Of a stretch of DNA of 64,000 nt, positions 9,111-18,389 are shown piece by piece (position 1 is the stretch's first letter; the number at the start of each line of letters is the position of its first letter). Origin of the DNA: Limnohabitans sp. JirII-31 (lineage in GTDB: Bacteria; Pseudomonadota; Gammaproteobacteria; Burkholderiales; Burkholderiaceae_C); NCBI RefSeq assembly GCF_002778315.1, contig NZ_NESA01000011.1, positions 58,539-122,538 of the forward strand, read 5' to 3'. The translations under genes and the position numbers were made by a program. Under the pieces are notes generated by a model. It ran no database searches. It was given only the letters and a program-made list of their open reading frames with translations, and had not been told where the DNA came from.

Positions 9111-9780
9111 ATCAGATCACCCCTTGGGCCTTACGGTGTACGACTTGCCGTCACCCAACGACGTCGCTTTGGCCGATGCCAAGCGTACGGCCATGGGACG
9201 TTTGCGCATGATGATCGTCTTGTTGGTGTGTGCGGCGCCTGTGGTGGCTTCCTACTTCACCTATTACGTGGTGCGTCCAGAAGGACGTCGTAATTTCGGT
9301 GAGTTGATCGAACCCACGCGCGCATTACCTGCTATCACCGCGCAGAGCTTGAGCGGCGAGAGTGTGTCGCTGCCAGACTTGAAAGGGCAGTGGTTATTGG
9401 TCAGCGTGGCAAGCGGTGCGTGTGACGAGGCGTGCCAAACTAATTTGTATTTGCAACGTCAGTTGTTGACAGGGCTGGGCAAAGACCGTCCACGCACGGA
9501 GTGGGTGTGGTTGATTGATGATCAGCAACCCGTCCCCGCTGCTTTGCTGCCAGGCCTCAAGGAGGCCACGGTGCTGCGTGTGCCGCCCCAAGCCCTGAGC
9601 CAATGGCTGGAGCCTGCCAAAGGGCAAGCGCTGTCAGACCATTTGTATTTGGTTGACCCGCATGGGCAATGGATGATGCGCTTTCCCGCCAAGCTGGGGA
9701 CAGATGGTGCGCTTAAAGCCAAGCGTGACATGGAGCGGTTGTTGCGTGCCGCTGCATCCTGGGACGAGGCAGGGCGCTGA
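9088..9780 (+). CDS. SCO-like membrane-anchored protein with CxxxC motif
   Basis: 230 aa. An N-terminal membrane helix (about residues 35-57) precedes a periplasmic domain that looks thioredoxin/SCO-like. LPDLKGQWLLVSVASGACDEAC places Cys112 and Cys116 as in the CxxxC copper/redox site of SCO proteins, and LYLVDPHGQWMMRF matches the later strand. Its location between surf1 and ctaA supports a role in CuA or heme assembly. Divergent from the canonical sco gene at 11814, so a distinct substrate or step is possible. Confidence 0.7.
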   Translation: MSETQRPESDHPLGLTVYDLPSPNDVALADAKRTAMGRLRMMIVLLVCAAPVVASYFTYYVVRPEGRRNFGELIEPTRALPAITAQSLSGESVSLPDLKGQWLLVSVASGACDEACQTNLYLQRQLLTGLGKDRPRTEWVWLIDDQQPVPAALLPGLKEATVLRVPPQALSQWLEPAKGQALSDHLYLVDPHGQWMMRFPAKLGTDGALKAKRDMERLLRAAASWDEAGR

Positions 9781-9782
9781 AG

Positions 9783-10907
9783 ATGTCCACCGACAGTCTC
9801 TACAACCTGGGACCCCTGTTGCATTTGCTGGTGATGGGAGCGCTGGTGGCCATGGTGCCCTTGTGCTGGGTGTGGCTGCGCAACCCACGTGCGTCGACCG
9901 CGCATCGTGTGCGCTTGCTCACGTTGGTTACTTTGTTTTTAACGTTTGATTTGGTGCTGTTTGGTGCCTTCACGCGCCTGACTGACTCGGGGTTGGGCTG
10001 TCCCGATTGGCCCGGTTGCTATGGTCATGCCAGCCCTGTGGGCGCACAAGTCGCCATTGATCAGGCGCAGCAAGTGATGCCCACAGGTCCTGTGACGCAC
10101 ACCAAGGCCTGGATCGAAATGGTTCACCGCTACATGGCCATGGCTGTGGGTGGGTTGATTCTCACGTTGGCTGGATTTGCCTGGACCCGGCGTTGGCGTG
10201 GCGATAGCAGTGTGCGAGTGGCCTGGCCTACCTTGACCCTGATCTGGGTCTGTCTGCAAGGTGCCTTTGGTGCATTGACCGTCACCATGAAGCTGTTTCC
10301 TTTGATCGTGACCTTGCATTTGTTCGGCGCTTTGATGTTGTTGGCGTTGCTCACCTTGCAAGTACAACAGCAACGGCAAGCCTCCGATTGGGTCACTGAA
10401 GTGGCATTGAATGTCTCTGTGCGCCGACGTGTGTACCTAGGTCTTGCATTGCTGCTGATGCAAGTGTTACTGGGGGGGTGGGTCAGCACCAATTACGCCG
10501 TGTTGGCTTGCAACACTTTCCCGCAGTGTCAAGGGAGTTGGTGGCCCTTGATGGACTTTGCACAAGGCTTTGGTTTGTGGCGTCCTCTGGGGTTGAACAC
10601 GCAGGGCGAGCCTTTGCACTTTGAAGCGCTGACAGCCATTCACTATGCCCATCGCTTGATGGCCTATGTGGTGCTGGCTTACCTAAGCGCCTTGGCGTGG
10701 CAGTTGCGACGTTTCTCTGCGTTAAGCACGGTGGCGACTTGGTTGTCGGGCTTGTTGTTGTTGCAGTTGCTCACGGGTTTGTCCAACGTGGTGTTGGATT
10801 GGCCCTTGGCTGCTGCTGTCATGCACACTGGGGGTGCTGCGGCCTTGTTGGTGTTGCTGGTCGGATTGTTGGCGGGTACGCGTGCCACGCGTGACGCTGT
10901 GAATTGA
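9783..10907 (+). CDS. ctaA: Heme A synthase (COX15/CtaA)
   Basis: 374 aa with about eight membrane helices. Family motifs include [22 protein letters not shown] (conserved Cys and the R-x-T-x-SGL loop), [10 protein letters not shown] with the heme-ligand His, and [21 protein letters not shown] in the second half, plus [12 protein letters not shown]. It oxidises heme O to heme A for subunit I. The start is 3 bases after the upstream stop, and ctaB follows by 19 bp. Confidence 0.95.
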   Translation: MSTDSLYNLGPLLHLLVMGALVAMVPLCWVWLRNPRASTAHRVRLLTLVTLFLTFDLVLFGAFTRLTDSGLGCPDWPGCYGHASPVGAQVAIDQAQQVMPTGPVTHTKAWIEMVHRYMAMAVGGLILTLAGFAWTRRWRGDSSVRVAWPTLTLIWVCLQGAFGALTVTMKLFPLIVTLHLFGALMLLALLTLQVQQQRQASDWVTEVALNVSVRRRVYLGLALLLMQVLLGGWVSTNYAVLACNTFPQCQGSWWPLMDFAQGFGLWRPLGLNTQGEPLHFEALTAIHYAHRLMAYVVLAYLSALAWQLRRFSALSTVATWLSGLLLLQLLTGLSNVVLDWPLAAAVMHTGGAAALLVLLVGLLAGTRATRDAVN

Positions 10908-10926
10908 TTGTTGTGAGTTCTATGTC

Positions 10927-11814
10927 ATGAGCGATGTTCATCCTTCTTTATCCCGCTGGCGTCAGTTCAATGCGCTGACCAAACCACGCGTGATCCAACT
11001 CATCGTTTTCTGCGCTTTGATTGGCATGGTGCTGGCGGTGCCGGGTGTGCCCTCATGGGCAGAGGTGAAATTGGCTGCGCTGGCCTGCTTGGGCATTTGG
11101 TTTGTCTCGGGTGCTGCCGCGGCGTTCAACTGCCTGGTTGAAAAAGGCATCGACTCGCGCATGAAGCGCACGGCCTGGCGTCCTACCGCCAAAGGTGAGT
11201 TGAGCGATCGCGACACTTTGCTGTTCTCAACCGCGATGTGTGCGGTTGGGTCCTGGATTCTGTATGTCTGGGTCAACCCCCTCACCATGTGGCTGACCTT
11301 TGCCACTTTTGTGGGTTATGCCGTGGTCTATACCGTCATCTTGAAACCTTTGACGCCACAAAACATCGTCATTGGGGGCGCTTCGGGGGCCATGCCGCCC
11401 GTGCTCGGGTGGGCGGCCATGACAGGCGATGTAGGGCCTGAGGCGCTGATTCTGTTCTTGATCATCTTCTTGTGGACCCCACCGCACTTTTGGGCCCTGG
11501 CTCTTTACCGTGTGGAGGACTATCGCAAATCAGGTTTGCCCATGCTGCCCGTCACACACGGCAACGAATTCACCCGTTTGCAAATCGTCCTCTACACCTG
11601 GGTCTTGTTTGCGGCTTGTTTGATGCCTTTCATTTACCGCATGAGCGGTTGGCTTTACTTGGTCAGTGCCGTGCTGTTGAGTCTGGGCTTTTGTGCTTAT
11701 GGCTGGGCTTTGTGGCGCAACTACTCGGATGCCCTGGCGCGTAAAACCTTTCGCTTTTCACTCATCCATTTGAGTCTGCTGTTCGCGGCACTCTTGATCG
11801 ACCACTACCTGTGA
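10927..11814 (+). CDS. ctaB: Protoheme IX farnesyltransferase (heme O synthase)
   Basis: 295 aa, UbiA-superfamily prenyltransferase with about nine membrane helices. The first Asp-rich motif is [15 protein letters not shown] and the second is [16 protein letters not shown], both binding farnesyl diphosphate and Mg2+. The product, heme O, is the substrate of ctaA immediately upstream. Its stop codon overlaps the ATG of the sco gene (TGATG), consistent with coupled translation. Confidence 0.95.
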   Translation: MSDVHPSLSRWRQFNALTKPRVIQLIVFCALIGMVLAVPGVPSWAEVKLAALACLGIWFVSGAAAAFNCLVEKGIDSRMKRTAWRPTAKGELSDRDTLLFSTAMCAVGSWILYVWVNPLTMWLTFATFVGYAVVYTVILKPLTPQNIVIGGASGAMPPVLGWAAMTGDVGPEALILFLIIFLWTPPHFWALALYRVEDYRKSGLPMLPVTHGNEFTRLQIVLYTWVLFAACLMPFIYRMSGWLYLVSAVLLSLGFCAYGWALWRNYSDALARKTFRFSLIHLSLLFAALLIDHYL

Positions 11815-12410
11815 TGCCTATGTTTACACGACGCGCACTTTTGTCTTGTTGGAGCGCATTCACCATTGCCACCTTGGTGGCTTGCAGTCCCGACAAACCC
11901 AGCTTCAAAGCCATCGACATCACAGGCGCTGACTACGCGCGTGGCTTCACGCTGAGCGACCACAACGGCCAAACGCGCAGCTTGTCCGACTTCAAAGGCA
12001 AGGTGGTGGTGGTCTTCTTTGGCTACACCCAGTGCCCGGATGTCTGCCCCACCTCGATGACCGAGTTGGCCGAGGTCAAGCGTTTGCTTGGCGCTGATGG
12101 CGACAAACTGCAAGGCGTGTTCATCACGGTGGATCCCGCGCGTGACACAGCTGAATTGCTCAAGGCCTACATGGGCAACTTTGACCCCAGCTTTGTGGCA
12201 TTCATCCCCACGCCTGAGCAGTTGGCCGCCGTGGCCAAAGACTACAAGGTGTATTACAAAAAAGTCGATGGCAAAACACCCACCAGCTACACCATGGACC
12301 ACTCTGCGGGCAGCTATGTGTACGACCCCCAGGGCAACCTGCGTTTGTTCAGCCGCTATGGCAGCGGGCCGCAAGCTTTGGCAGAAGATATCAAAACCTT
12401 GCTGAAATAA
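11814..12410 (+). CDS. SCO1/SenC family copper chaperone lipoprotein
   Basis: 198 aa. The N-terminus is a lipoprotein signal (LVAC lipobox near residue 25). The copper site is CPDVCPTS with Cys74 and Cys78, and the conserved distal His163 lies in MDHSAGSY. SCO proteins deliver copper to, or reduce, the CuA centre of subunit II. It is the last gene of the ctaA-ctaB-sco run and is followed by a strong terminator. Confidence 0.93.
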   Translation: MPMFTRRALLSCWSAFTIATLVACSPDKPSFKAIDITGADYARGFTLSDHNGQTRSLSDFKGKVVVVFFGYTQCPDVCPTSMTELAEVKRLLGADGDKLQGVFITVDPARDTAELLKAYMGNFDPSFVAFIPTPEQLAAVAKDYKVYYKKVDGKTPTSYTMDHSAGSYVYDPQGNLRLFSRYGSGPQALAEDIKTLLK

Positions 12411-12436
12411 AAAAGGCCGCTGTGACAGCGGCCTTT
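12411..12436. terminator. Bidirectional terminator between sco and rpoH
   Basis: Perfect 8-bp stem GGCCGCTG / CAGCGGCC with a TGA loop, flanked by AAAA on one side and TTT on the other. It sits between convergent sco and rpoH and can serve both strands. Confidence 0.8.
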
Positions 12437-12455
12437 GTCAGTCAGCCATGCTGTT

Positions 12456-13388
12456 TCAAGCGTACTCAGCCAAGGCGGTCTTCATCTTCTTCATCGCAGC
12501 CACTTCGATTTGACGGATGCGCTCAGCACTCACGCCGTACTCGGCGGCCAAGTCATGCAGCGTCATGCCGCCTGAACCGTTGTCTTCCACCTTCAACCAG
12601 CGTTCTTCCACAATCCGGCGGCTGCGTTCGTCCAGCACATTCAGTGCGGCGGCAATGCCATCAGACGCCAACACATCGCGCTGATGCGCCGCGATCATGG
12701 CCGTGGGTTCGTGGTTGGCGTCGGTCAAATAGGCAATTGGACCAAACGCATCTTCGTTGTCGTCGCTGGAAGTGGGGTCCAGCAGCACATCGCCACCGGC
12801 CATGCGCATTTCCATCTCCACCACCTCTTCGGCTTTGACATTGAGCTTGTGTGCCACAGCCTCCACTTCGAGTGGATTCAAGGTGTCACGGTGGGTATCG
12901 GCATCCATGGCTGACGCATCGGCCTTGAAGCCCTGCTTCATGGAGCGCAAGTTGAAAAACAATTTGCGTTGTGCCTTGGTGGTGGCCACTTTGACCATTC
13001 GCCAGTTCTTGAGGATGTACTCGTGAATCTCGGCTTTGATCCAGTGCATGGCGTAGCTCACCAAACGCACGCCTTGGTCGGGGTCGAAGCGTTTGACTGC
13101 TTTCATCAGCCCCACATTGCCTTCTTGAATCAAGTCGGCGTGCGGCAGTCCGTAGCCCAAATACTGGCGTGACACCGACACCACTAAGCGCAGGTGTGAG
13201 AGCACCAGCTTTCCGGCCGCTTCAATGTCGTTGTTGTCTCGCAATTTGCGTGCGAATTCCTGCTCTTGTTCAAGCGTGAGCATGGGCAAACGGTTGGCTG
13301 CTGAAATATAAGCATCCAAGTTACCCAGCGGCGGCACCATCGCCCATGGGTTGGTGACGGTCAATGCAGATTGTGTGAGTGTTGTCAT
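12456..13388 (-). CDS. rpoH: RNA polymerase heat-shock sigma factor sigma-32
   Basis: 310 aa. Region 2 (LVLSHLRLVVSVSRQYLGYGLPHADLIQEGN then GLMKAVKRFDP), the RpoH box (KAQRKLFFNLR) and the region 4 helix-turn-helix (LHDLAAEYGVSAERIRQIE) are all visible. It directs transcription of chaperone and protease genes in heat shock. A perfect CIRCE element lies 33 bp upstream of the start, so HrcA repression of rpoH itself is predicted. Confidence 0.97.
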   Translation of the reverse strand: MTTLTQSALTVTNPWAMVPPLGNLDAYISAANRLPMLTLEQEQEFARKLRDNNDIEAAGKLVLSHLRLVVSVSRQYLGYGLPHADLIQEGNVGLMKAVKRFDPDQGVRLVSYAMHWIKAEIHEYILKNWRMVKVATTKAQRKLFFNLRSMKQGFKADASAMDADTHRDTLNPLEVEAVAHKLNVKAEEVVEMEMRMAGGDVLLDPTSSDDNEDAFGPIAYLTDANHEPTAMIAAHQRDVLASDGIAAALNVLDERSRRIVEERWLKVEDNGSGGMTLHDLAAEYGVSAERIRQIEVAAMKKMKTALAEYA

Positions 13389-13420
13389 GTGTAGCCCTTT
13401 CGGTTACCAGTCATGCAATA

Positions 13421-13447
13421 TTAGCACTCTTCGATCTGGAGTGCTAA
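13421..13447 (-). promoter_or_regulatory. CIRCE element (HrcA operator) upstream of rpoH
   Basis: TTAGCACTC (13421-13429), nine spacer bases, GAGTGCTAA (13439-13447). Both half-sites match the published CIRCE consensus TTAGCACTC-N9-GAGTGCTAA at every position. It lies in the rpoH leader/promoter region and on the far side from the divergent TRAP-type gene, which starts 143 bp away. Confidence 0.93.
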
Positions 13448-13590
13448 TTCTCAGGGGTTTACCCTAAATTGCTTCCGCTTTTGCAGCGTGTGACAAATAC
13501 ATCATTACCAAAATTAAATAAAAAGTGTCAATTTTCTTGTTAGTGCCAAATATAATTATTTTACTTATTTTTAAATAAAAAGGTTTATTT

Positions 13591-14712
13591 ATGGTGGCTG
13601 GTATACACAAGGAAGTCGATCATCAGCGTCGCATGCTGGGTGCGACAGCAATGGCCTCGATATTGCCAAGCGCCGCATCTGCGGCTTCTGAGCCCCAAGC
13701 GCCATCGGTGTCGAAGGGCCATGTGAACTTGCGGCTGGTTGCCGCTTGGCCAGATACCTTGTCAGGGCCGGCCCATATCTTGAAGCGCATGGCCTCTAAG
13801 GTCAAAGCCATGTCGGGTGGCACGCTGACGATTGAGGTGGTGTTTGCCAACCAAACCAAGCTGTCTGCATTGCAATTGTTCGATGCGGTGGCCAGTGGCG
13901 AGATCGACATGGCGCATTCCACAGCGTATTACTGGACCTCGCGATCCTCCGCCTTCAATTTCTTTTCCACGGTTCCTTTTGGCATGATGGCCGTGGAACA
14001 TTACGGCTGGTTGCGACATGGCGGAGGCTATGCGTTGTGGCATCAACTCTGTGCACAGCGTGGTGTAGTGCCCATGCCATGCGGCAATACAGGTGTCCAA
14101 ATGGGGGGGTGGATGACCAAACCCATCACCTCTTTGGCATCGGTGAAAGGTCTCAAAATTCGATACCCCGGTCTGGGGGGGGAGATCTTCAAAGCATTGG
14201 GTGCCCAGCCCGTGACTTTGCCTGCTGTCGATATCAAACCAGCCTTGCTGGATGGTCGTCTCGATGGTGCCGAGTGGGTGGCTCCCTGGAGTGATCTGGA
14301 GATGGGCTTGCAAGACGTGTGTGACTACTACTACGCACCCGGATTCCACGAGCCCGGGCACACCCTGGAGTTGCTGATCAACCAATCGCTGTGGAACAAG
14401 TTGTCGCCCTCGCACCGCGCCATCATGGAGAGCTACTGCTGGGGTGAGTTCACTGAAACGCAAGCGCATTTCTATGCGGAAAATGCCCATGCGCTGGATC
14501 GATTGCGTGCGATCAAAAAACTCCAGATCTTGCGCTTCCCCAACGATGTCGTGAAAGAGTACAGAAAAAAGACACCAGACGTGATTCGCAGTGTGGTCGA
14601 AGGTGATGCCTTTTCGCGCACGGTGTACGAGAGCTACTACGCTTATTTGCGCCAACAACTGCGCTGGGCAGAGTTGTCGGACCGAGCCTATTGGCAGGCA
14701 CGTTACATCTGA
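13591..14712 (+). CDS. TRAP transporter solute-binding protein (DctP family), no permease nearby
   Basis: 373 aa. A twin-Arg-containing signal (HQRRMLGATAMASILPSAASA) precedes a DctP-type binding domain. Family features are GGTLTIEVVFANQTKLSALQLFDAV, LKIRYPGLGGEIFKALGAQPVTLP and DGRLDGAEWVAPWSD, the last resembling the 2-oxoacid-binding TakP-like branch. The leader region is A/T-rich, with AAAGG before the ATG. DctQ and DctM genes are absent nearby; the next gene is a sensor kinase, so a sensory rather than transport role is plausible (inference). Confidence 0.88.
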   Translation: MVAGIHKEVDHQRRMLGATAMASILPSAASAASEPQAPSVSKGHVNLRLVAAWPDTLSGPAHILKRMASKVKAMSGGTLTIEVVFANQTKLSALQLFDAVASGEIDMAHSTAYYWTSRSSAFNFFSTVPFGMMAVEHYGWLRHGGGYALWHQLCAQRGVVPMPCGNTGVQMGGWMTKPITSLASVKGLKIRYPGLGGEIFKALGAQPVTLPAVDIKPALLDGRLDGAEWVAPWSDLEMGLQDVCDYYYAPGFHEPGHTLELLINQSLWNKLSPSHRAIMESYCWGEFTETQAHFYAENAHALDRLRAIKKLQILRFPNDVVKEYRKKTPDVIRSVVEGDAFSRTVYESYYAYLRQQLRWAELSDRAYWQARYI

Positions 14713-14749
14713 GGCATGACGGTGACCATGTTTTTGGGGGGCTGTCGTC

Positions 14750-17221
14750 ATGCGTAGTGCGGCGAAGACCACGTGGCTGCAACGAAAAAGTGTTTTGATT
14801 TGGGGCACTTGGGCGGTGGTGGTGTGCATGCTCTTGTCTTTGGTCGGGCTGTATGTCTTCAGCGCGCGTCAACAAGTGCAAGACAGTGCCTGGGCCGAAG
14901 CCGATGCTGAGGCCAAACTGGTGGCACTCAGCGTGCAAGCACGCACCCAACACGTGGACGACATCCTGGTTCACACCCGCGATTCGTTTGAGCGTTACGG
15001 GCCCGGGCTGACAGAAAAAGATGCATTGCTCAAATCAAAGAGCTCTTCGGCAGACGTTCCGTATCTGGCCATCTTGATCGTCAACACGGCAGGCGACGCC
15101 ATCTTGTCGCTGCCCAGCAATGATTTCCAAGCCGATTTTTCAAAAATTGCCGAGGAAGCTGGCACACATGCCGATGACGGACCGTTTGCGGCGTCAGTCG
15201 CCACCCTTCTAGGGCATTTCTTTGTGCGTGCAGTTCCGTTGCGATTTGCCGATGGCACTTACGCAGGCGCTGTGGTGGGCGTGCTCGATCCAGCATGGCT
15301 CAAGAACACCTTGACCCATCTGGCAGCACCCGATGACTTGGTCATGACCATCAAACAAGCGGATGCGGTGATCGCGCGCAACTTTCGCACAGAGAGCGCT
15401 GCCTTGGTGCAAGGGGCCGATGCCCTGATGCCCGGACACCGCACACAGTCGATCCCGTCTTTGGATGCTGTTCTAGAAGTGCAGCTCAGGCGCGATGTGC
15501 TGGCCCAAAAAACGAATCAGGCCCTGGAGTTCCTGGTCACGGTTGTCTTGCTCGCCATCAGTTGCCTCACGCTGGGGGCGATTTGGTTGCAACGTGCTGT
15601 GTCGCAAACCATCGAAAGTGTGCTCAAGGCAGAACTCGCAAACCGATCGGCACTCATCAAATCCCGCTTCTTGGCCAATATGAGCCACGAGTTGCGCACC
15701 CCCATGACCGGTGTGTTGGGCGCAGTCGATTTGCTCATGGACACCCAACCCACAGCAGAGCAAAAAAACTTTCTCGATTTGATTCGTCGCTCGGGGCAAC
15801 ACCTCATGGGCATCCTCAACGATGTGTTGGATATCTCTCGCATCGATGCCTATGCCGTCACCCTGGATGTACGGCCAACCTTGGTGCTCGACGTCATTGA
15901 AGACGTGGTGCAAATGCTCATGCCACGGGCGCATTTGCAGGGCGTGGCCTTGTACGCCCAAATTGAGCTGGCCGACACCACCCGCGTCGACGCCGACGCT
16001 TTTCGTCTGACCCAGATACTGACCAACCTCATTGGCAATGCCGTCAAATTCACGCCCCAAGGTCATGTGCAGGTCAAAGCCAGTTTGAAAAAAATTGACG
16101 ATGCAGACATCTTGGAAATTCGTGTCACAGACACAGGCATTGGCATTGAGCAAGAGCAGTTGGCCCATTTGTTCCAGCACTTTTACCAAGCAGACACCAC
16201 CGCCAGTCGACGTTTTGGCGGCAGTGGCTTGGGTTTGGTGATTTCCAAAGAACTCGCTGAATTGATGGGTGGACAAATTTCAGTCACCAGTCGTCTGAGG
16301 CAGGGCAGTTGCTTCACCTTGTCGTTGCCCGTTAAAAATATCCAGTCTCACGCTGCTCAAAGCATGGACGAGGCGGCGCTCAGTCCCATACAGCAACCCG
16401 TGTTTTTATGTTTCCAAGACGATGTGTTGCGTCAATCCATGCAAACGCATTTGGATTGGCTCGGCATAACTTGGCAAGATTGCGCAGAGGCTCAGTGGAA
16501 AGACGTCACCTCCGAGTTGGTGATCTTTGATCGTTCAACGTATCAAAAATTTTGTGAGTTATTTCAATGCCACAGTCCCTGTGTCTTGATTGACACCGAC
16601 CTGTCCAGCCATCACAAAGAAGGTGCACTGCACTCCGTGGGTCAGGTGCACAACATCACGGTGTTGAACGAGCCGGTGCGACGCAAAGATATCGCCGCAC
16701 TCATCCGCACCCGTGGGCGCAGTCCAGACGCACTGGCACACCTTGAGTCCAAAGACCCCGTGCAGTCGTCCAACCTGGCACCACTCCAGCACATGAAAAT
16801 TTTGGTGGCAGAAGATAACGTGGTGACGCAAAAAATCCTCCAGGCCTTCATGCGTTCCCTGGGTTGCGATGCCTCGTTTGTTCTCAATGGCCGTGCTGCC
16901 ATTGACGCCATGTGCGTCGAGACCTTTGATCTGGTGTTGATGGATTGCCACATGCCAGAGGTCGATGGCTACACCGCCACACAAGAGATCAGACAAATGG
17001 AGGCCTCAGACCCATTGCGTCGCCGCACCCCCATCTTGGCTTTGACTGCGGCCACCACCGATGCAGACGTGCAACGCTGCTTAGACGCTGGCATGGATGA
17101 GGTGTGCAGCAAGCCCATCAGCCGTCAAGATTTAGAGGCCAAGTTGTTGCAATGGCAATCAAGAGCACCAACCCGTGATGAGGCAGAGGCAACGCAGGCC
17201 CTGTTCGCACAAGACACTTAG
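14750..17221 (+). CDS. Hybrid sensor histidine kinase with Cache-like sensor and receiver domains
   Basis: 823 aa. Order: membrane helix about 16-38, a periplasmic region of about 220 residues (Cache-like by position and size), second helix about 262-285, HisKA with phospho-acceptor His313 (FLANMSHELRTPM), HATPase with NLIGNAVKF, DTGIGIEQEQLAHLF and GGSGLGLVISKELAE, a degenerate receiver-like region about 545-650, and a canonical receiver from residue 682 (ILVAEDNVVTQKIL) with phospho-acceptor Asp732 (LVLMDCHMPEVDGY). Resembles BarA-type hybrids. No DNA-binding partner is adjacent. The TRAP-type binding protein 37 bp upstream may present its ligand. Confidence 0.9.
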   Translation: MRSAAKTTWLQRKSVLIWGTWAVVVCMLLSLVGLYVFSARQQVQDSAWAEADAEAKLVALSVQARTQHVDDILVHTRDSFERYGPGLTEKDALLKSKSSSADVPYLAILIVNTAGDAILSLPSNDFQADFSKIAEEAGTHADDGPFAASVATLLGHFFVRAVPLRFADGTYAGAVVGVLDPAWLKNTLTHLAAPDDLVMTIKQADAVIARNFRTESAALVQGADALMPGHRTQSIPSLDAVLEVQLRRDVLAQKTNQALEFLVTVVLLAISCLTLGAIWLQRAVSQTIESVLKAELANRSALIKSRFLANMSHELRTPMTGVLGAVDLLMDTQPTAEQKNFLDLIRRSGQHLMGILNDVLDISRIDAYAVTLDVRPTLVLDVIEDVVQMLMPRAHLQGVALYAQIELADTTRVDADAFRLTQILTNLIGNAVKFTPQGHVQVKASLKKIDDADILEIRVTDTGIGIEQEQLAHLFQHFYQADTTASRRFGGSGLGLVISKELAELMGGQISVTSRLRQGSCFTLSLPVKNIQSHAAQSMDEAALSPIQQPVFLCFQDDVLRQSMQTHLDWLGITWQDCAEAQWKDVTSELVIFDRSTYQKFCELFQCHSPCVLIDTDLSSHHKEGALHSVGQVHNITVLNEPVRRKDIAALIRTRGRSPDALAHLESKDPVQSSNLAPLQHMKILVAEDNVVTQKILQAFMRSLGCDASFVLNGRAAIDAMCVETFDLVLMDCHMPEVDGYTATQEIRQMEASDPLRRRTPILALTAATTDADVQRCLDAGMDEVCSKPISRQDLEAKLLQWQSRAPTRDEAEATQALFAQDT

Positions 17222-18270
17222 GCCGGGCCTGCGTGTGGTGGTCCGCTGGTCGATGCACGCACCACCAACTGGGGCCGCAGCACCACGGTCGCGTCTTGAC
17301 TGCCCGGTCTTTGACGCAAGGCGTCCAGCAGCAAACGCGCAGCCCTAAAGCCCATCTCGTAGTGCTGAATCCGCACCGAGGTCAGTGGCGGATTGACCTG
17401 ATCCAGCAAAGGCATGTCGTTATGGCCCACGATCGACACCTCCTGTGGCACGCGGATGCCCGCGCGCTGTAAGGCTTGCAGCGCACCCAGTGCGATCAAA
17501 TCATTGGCAGTCACCACAGCCGTGAACGGTTTTTTCTGGCGCAATGCCAGCAACTGCTGCATGGCCATATCGCCGCTGTCAATGGCGTAAGACTCGGCGC
17601 TCACGATGTGCGTGGGTTTGAGTTTGTGCTCACGCATGGCTTGCTCAAAGCCCATGCGTCGCGCCAAACCGGTTGACAGGCTCTCGGGTCCCCCCAAGTG
17701 GGCTATCTGTCGATGGCCCAAGCCCACCACATGGTCTACGGCCAAGCGCATGCCCAGCATGTCGTCGCTGATCACGGCAGGCAAATGTCCTCGGCCATCG
17801 GTGCGGTTGATCAACACAATCTGCGCGCCACTCTGGCGCAAGCTCTCCAGCCACGCGTCGTCACGCGTGGCCGTGGCCACCAAAAAACCTTCCACCCGTT
17901 GCGCTTGCATGCGCTCCACCGCCACTTGCGCGGTGTGGCTGCTGTTTTCGGGCCGCGAGGTGTTGGCCAGCAAGGCAAAGTAACCGGCTTCGTCCAGCGC
18001 ATCTTCAATGCCACGCAAGATCGGTGGGAACACCGGGTTGGTGATGTCGGGCAACAGCACCCCAATGGTTTTCGAGCGGCCACGGCTCAGCGCTGCGGCG
18101 GCATGGTTGGGGCGGTAGCCCAGCTCACGTGCAGCTGCTTCGATGCGTTGCAGCAAATCGGGCGCCACCAAATGGCGTCGGGCTGGGTCGATGGCGCGTG
18201 ACACCGTGGACTTGTGCACCCCCAAGTGCTTCGCCAAGTCTTGCAGGGTAGGGGCGGTGGATCGCGTCAT
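17218..18270 (-). CDS. LacI family transcriptional regulator
   Basis: 350 aa. The N-terminal helix-turn-helix is TLQDLAKHLGVHKSTVSRA, followed by the hinge helix YRPNHAAAALSRGRS and a periplasmic-binding-protein-like effector domain (IGVLLPDITNPVFPPILRG... to VSIVGHNDMPLLDQVNPPLTSVR). It is divergent from the aromatic-ring-cleavage operon, and two operator-like sequences lie in the shared intergenic region, so it probably controls both itself and that operon. Its stop overlaps the end of the kinase gene by 4 bp. Confidence 0.92.
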   Translation of the reverse strand: MTRSTAPTLQDLAKHLGVHKSTVSRAIDPARRHLVAPDLLQRIEAAARELGYRPNHAAAALSRGRSKTIGVLLPDITNPVFPPILRGIEDALDEAGYFALLANTSRPENSSHTAQVAVERMQAQRVEGFLVATATRDDAWLESLRQSGAQIVLINRTDGRGHLPAVISDDMLGMRLAVDHVVGLGHRQIAHLGGPESLSTGLARRMGFEQAMREHKLKPTHIVSAESYAIDSGDMAMQQLLALRQKKPFTAVVTANDLIALGALQALQRAGIRVPQEVSIVGHNDMPLLDQVNPPLTSVRIQHYEMGFRAARLLLDALRQRPGSQDATVVLRPQLVVRASTSGPPHAGPA

Positions 18271-18282
18271 TCAGGCATTTTA

Positions 18283-18298
18283 TTGCAACCGGTCGCTT
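18283..18298. promoter_or_regulatory. Second, imperfect LacI-type operator
   Basis: TTGCAACCGGTCGCTT repeats the core of the palindrome at 18351 with one half-site degenerate. It lies 12 bp upstream of the lacI-type start codon, a good position for autoregulation. Whether it is bound is inferred. Confidence 0.55.
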
Positions 18299-18350
18299 CA
18301 GAGACAAAGAGTGAAATCCATGATGGATTTGCATCGAAAATAGGCTTATC

Positions 18351-18368
18351 TTTGCAACCGGTTGCAAA
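18351..18368. promoter_or_regulatory. Palindromic LacI-family operator before the dioxygenase operon
   Basis: TTTGCAACCGGTTGCAAA is a perfect 18-bp palindrome with the central CG step typical of LacI-family operators. It lies 21 bp before the dioxygenase start codon, where a bound repressor would block transcription or elongation. Confidence 0.8.
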
Positions 18369-18389
18369 TCTTCACAGGAGTTCACTGTC

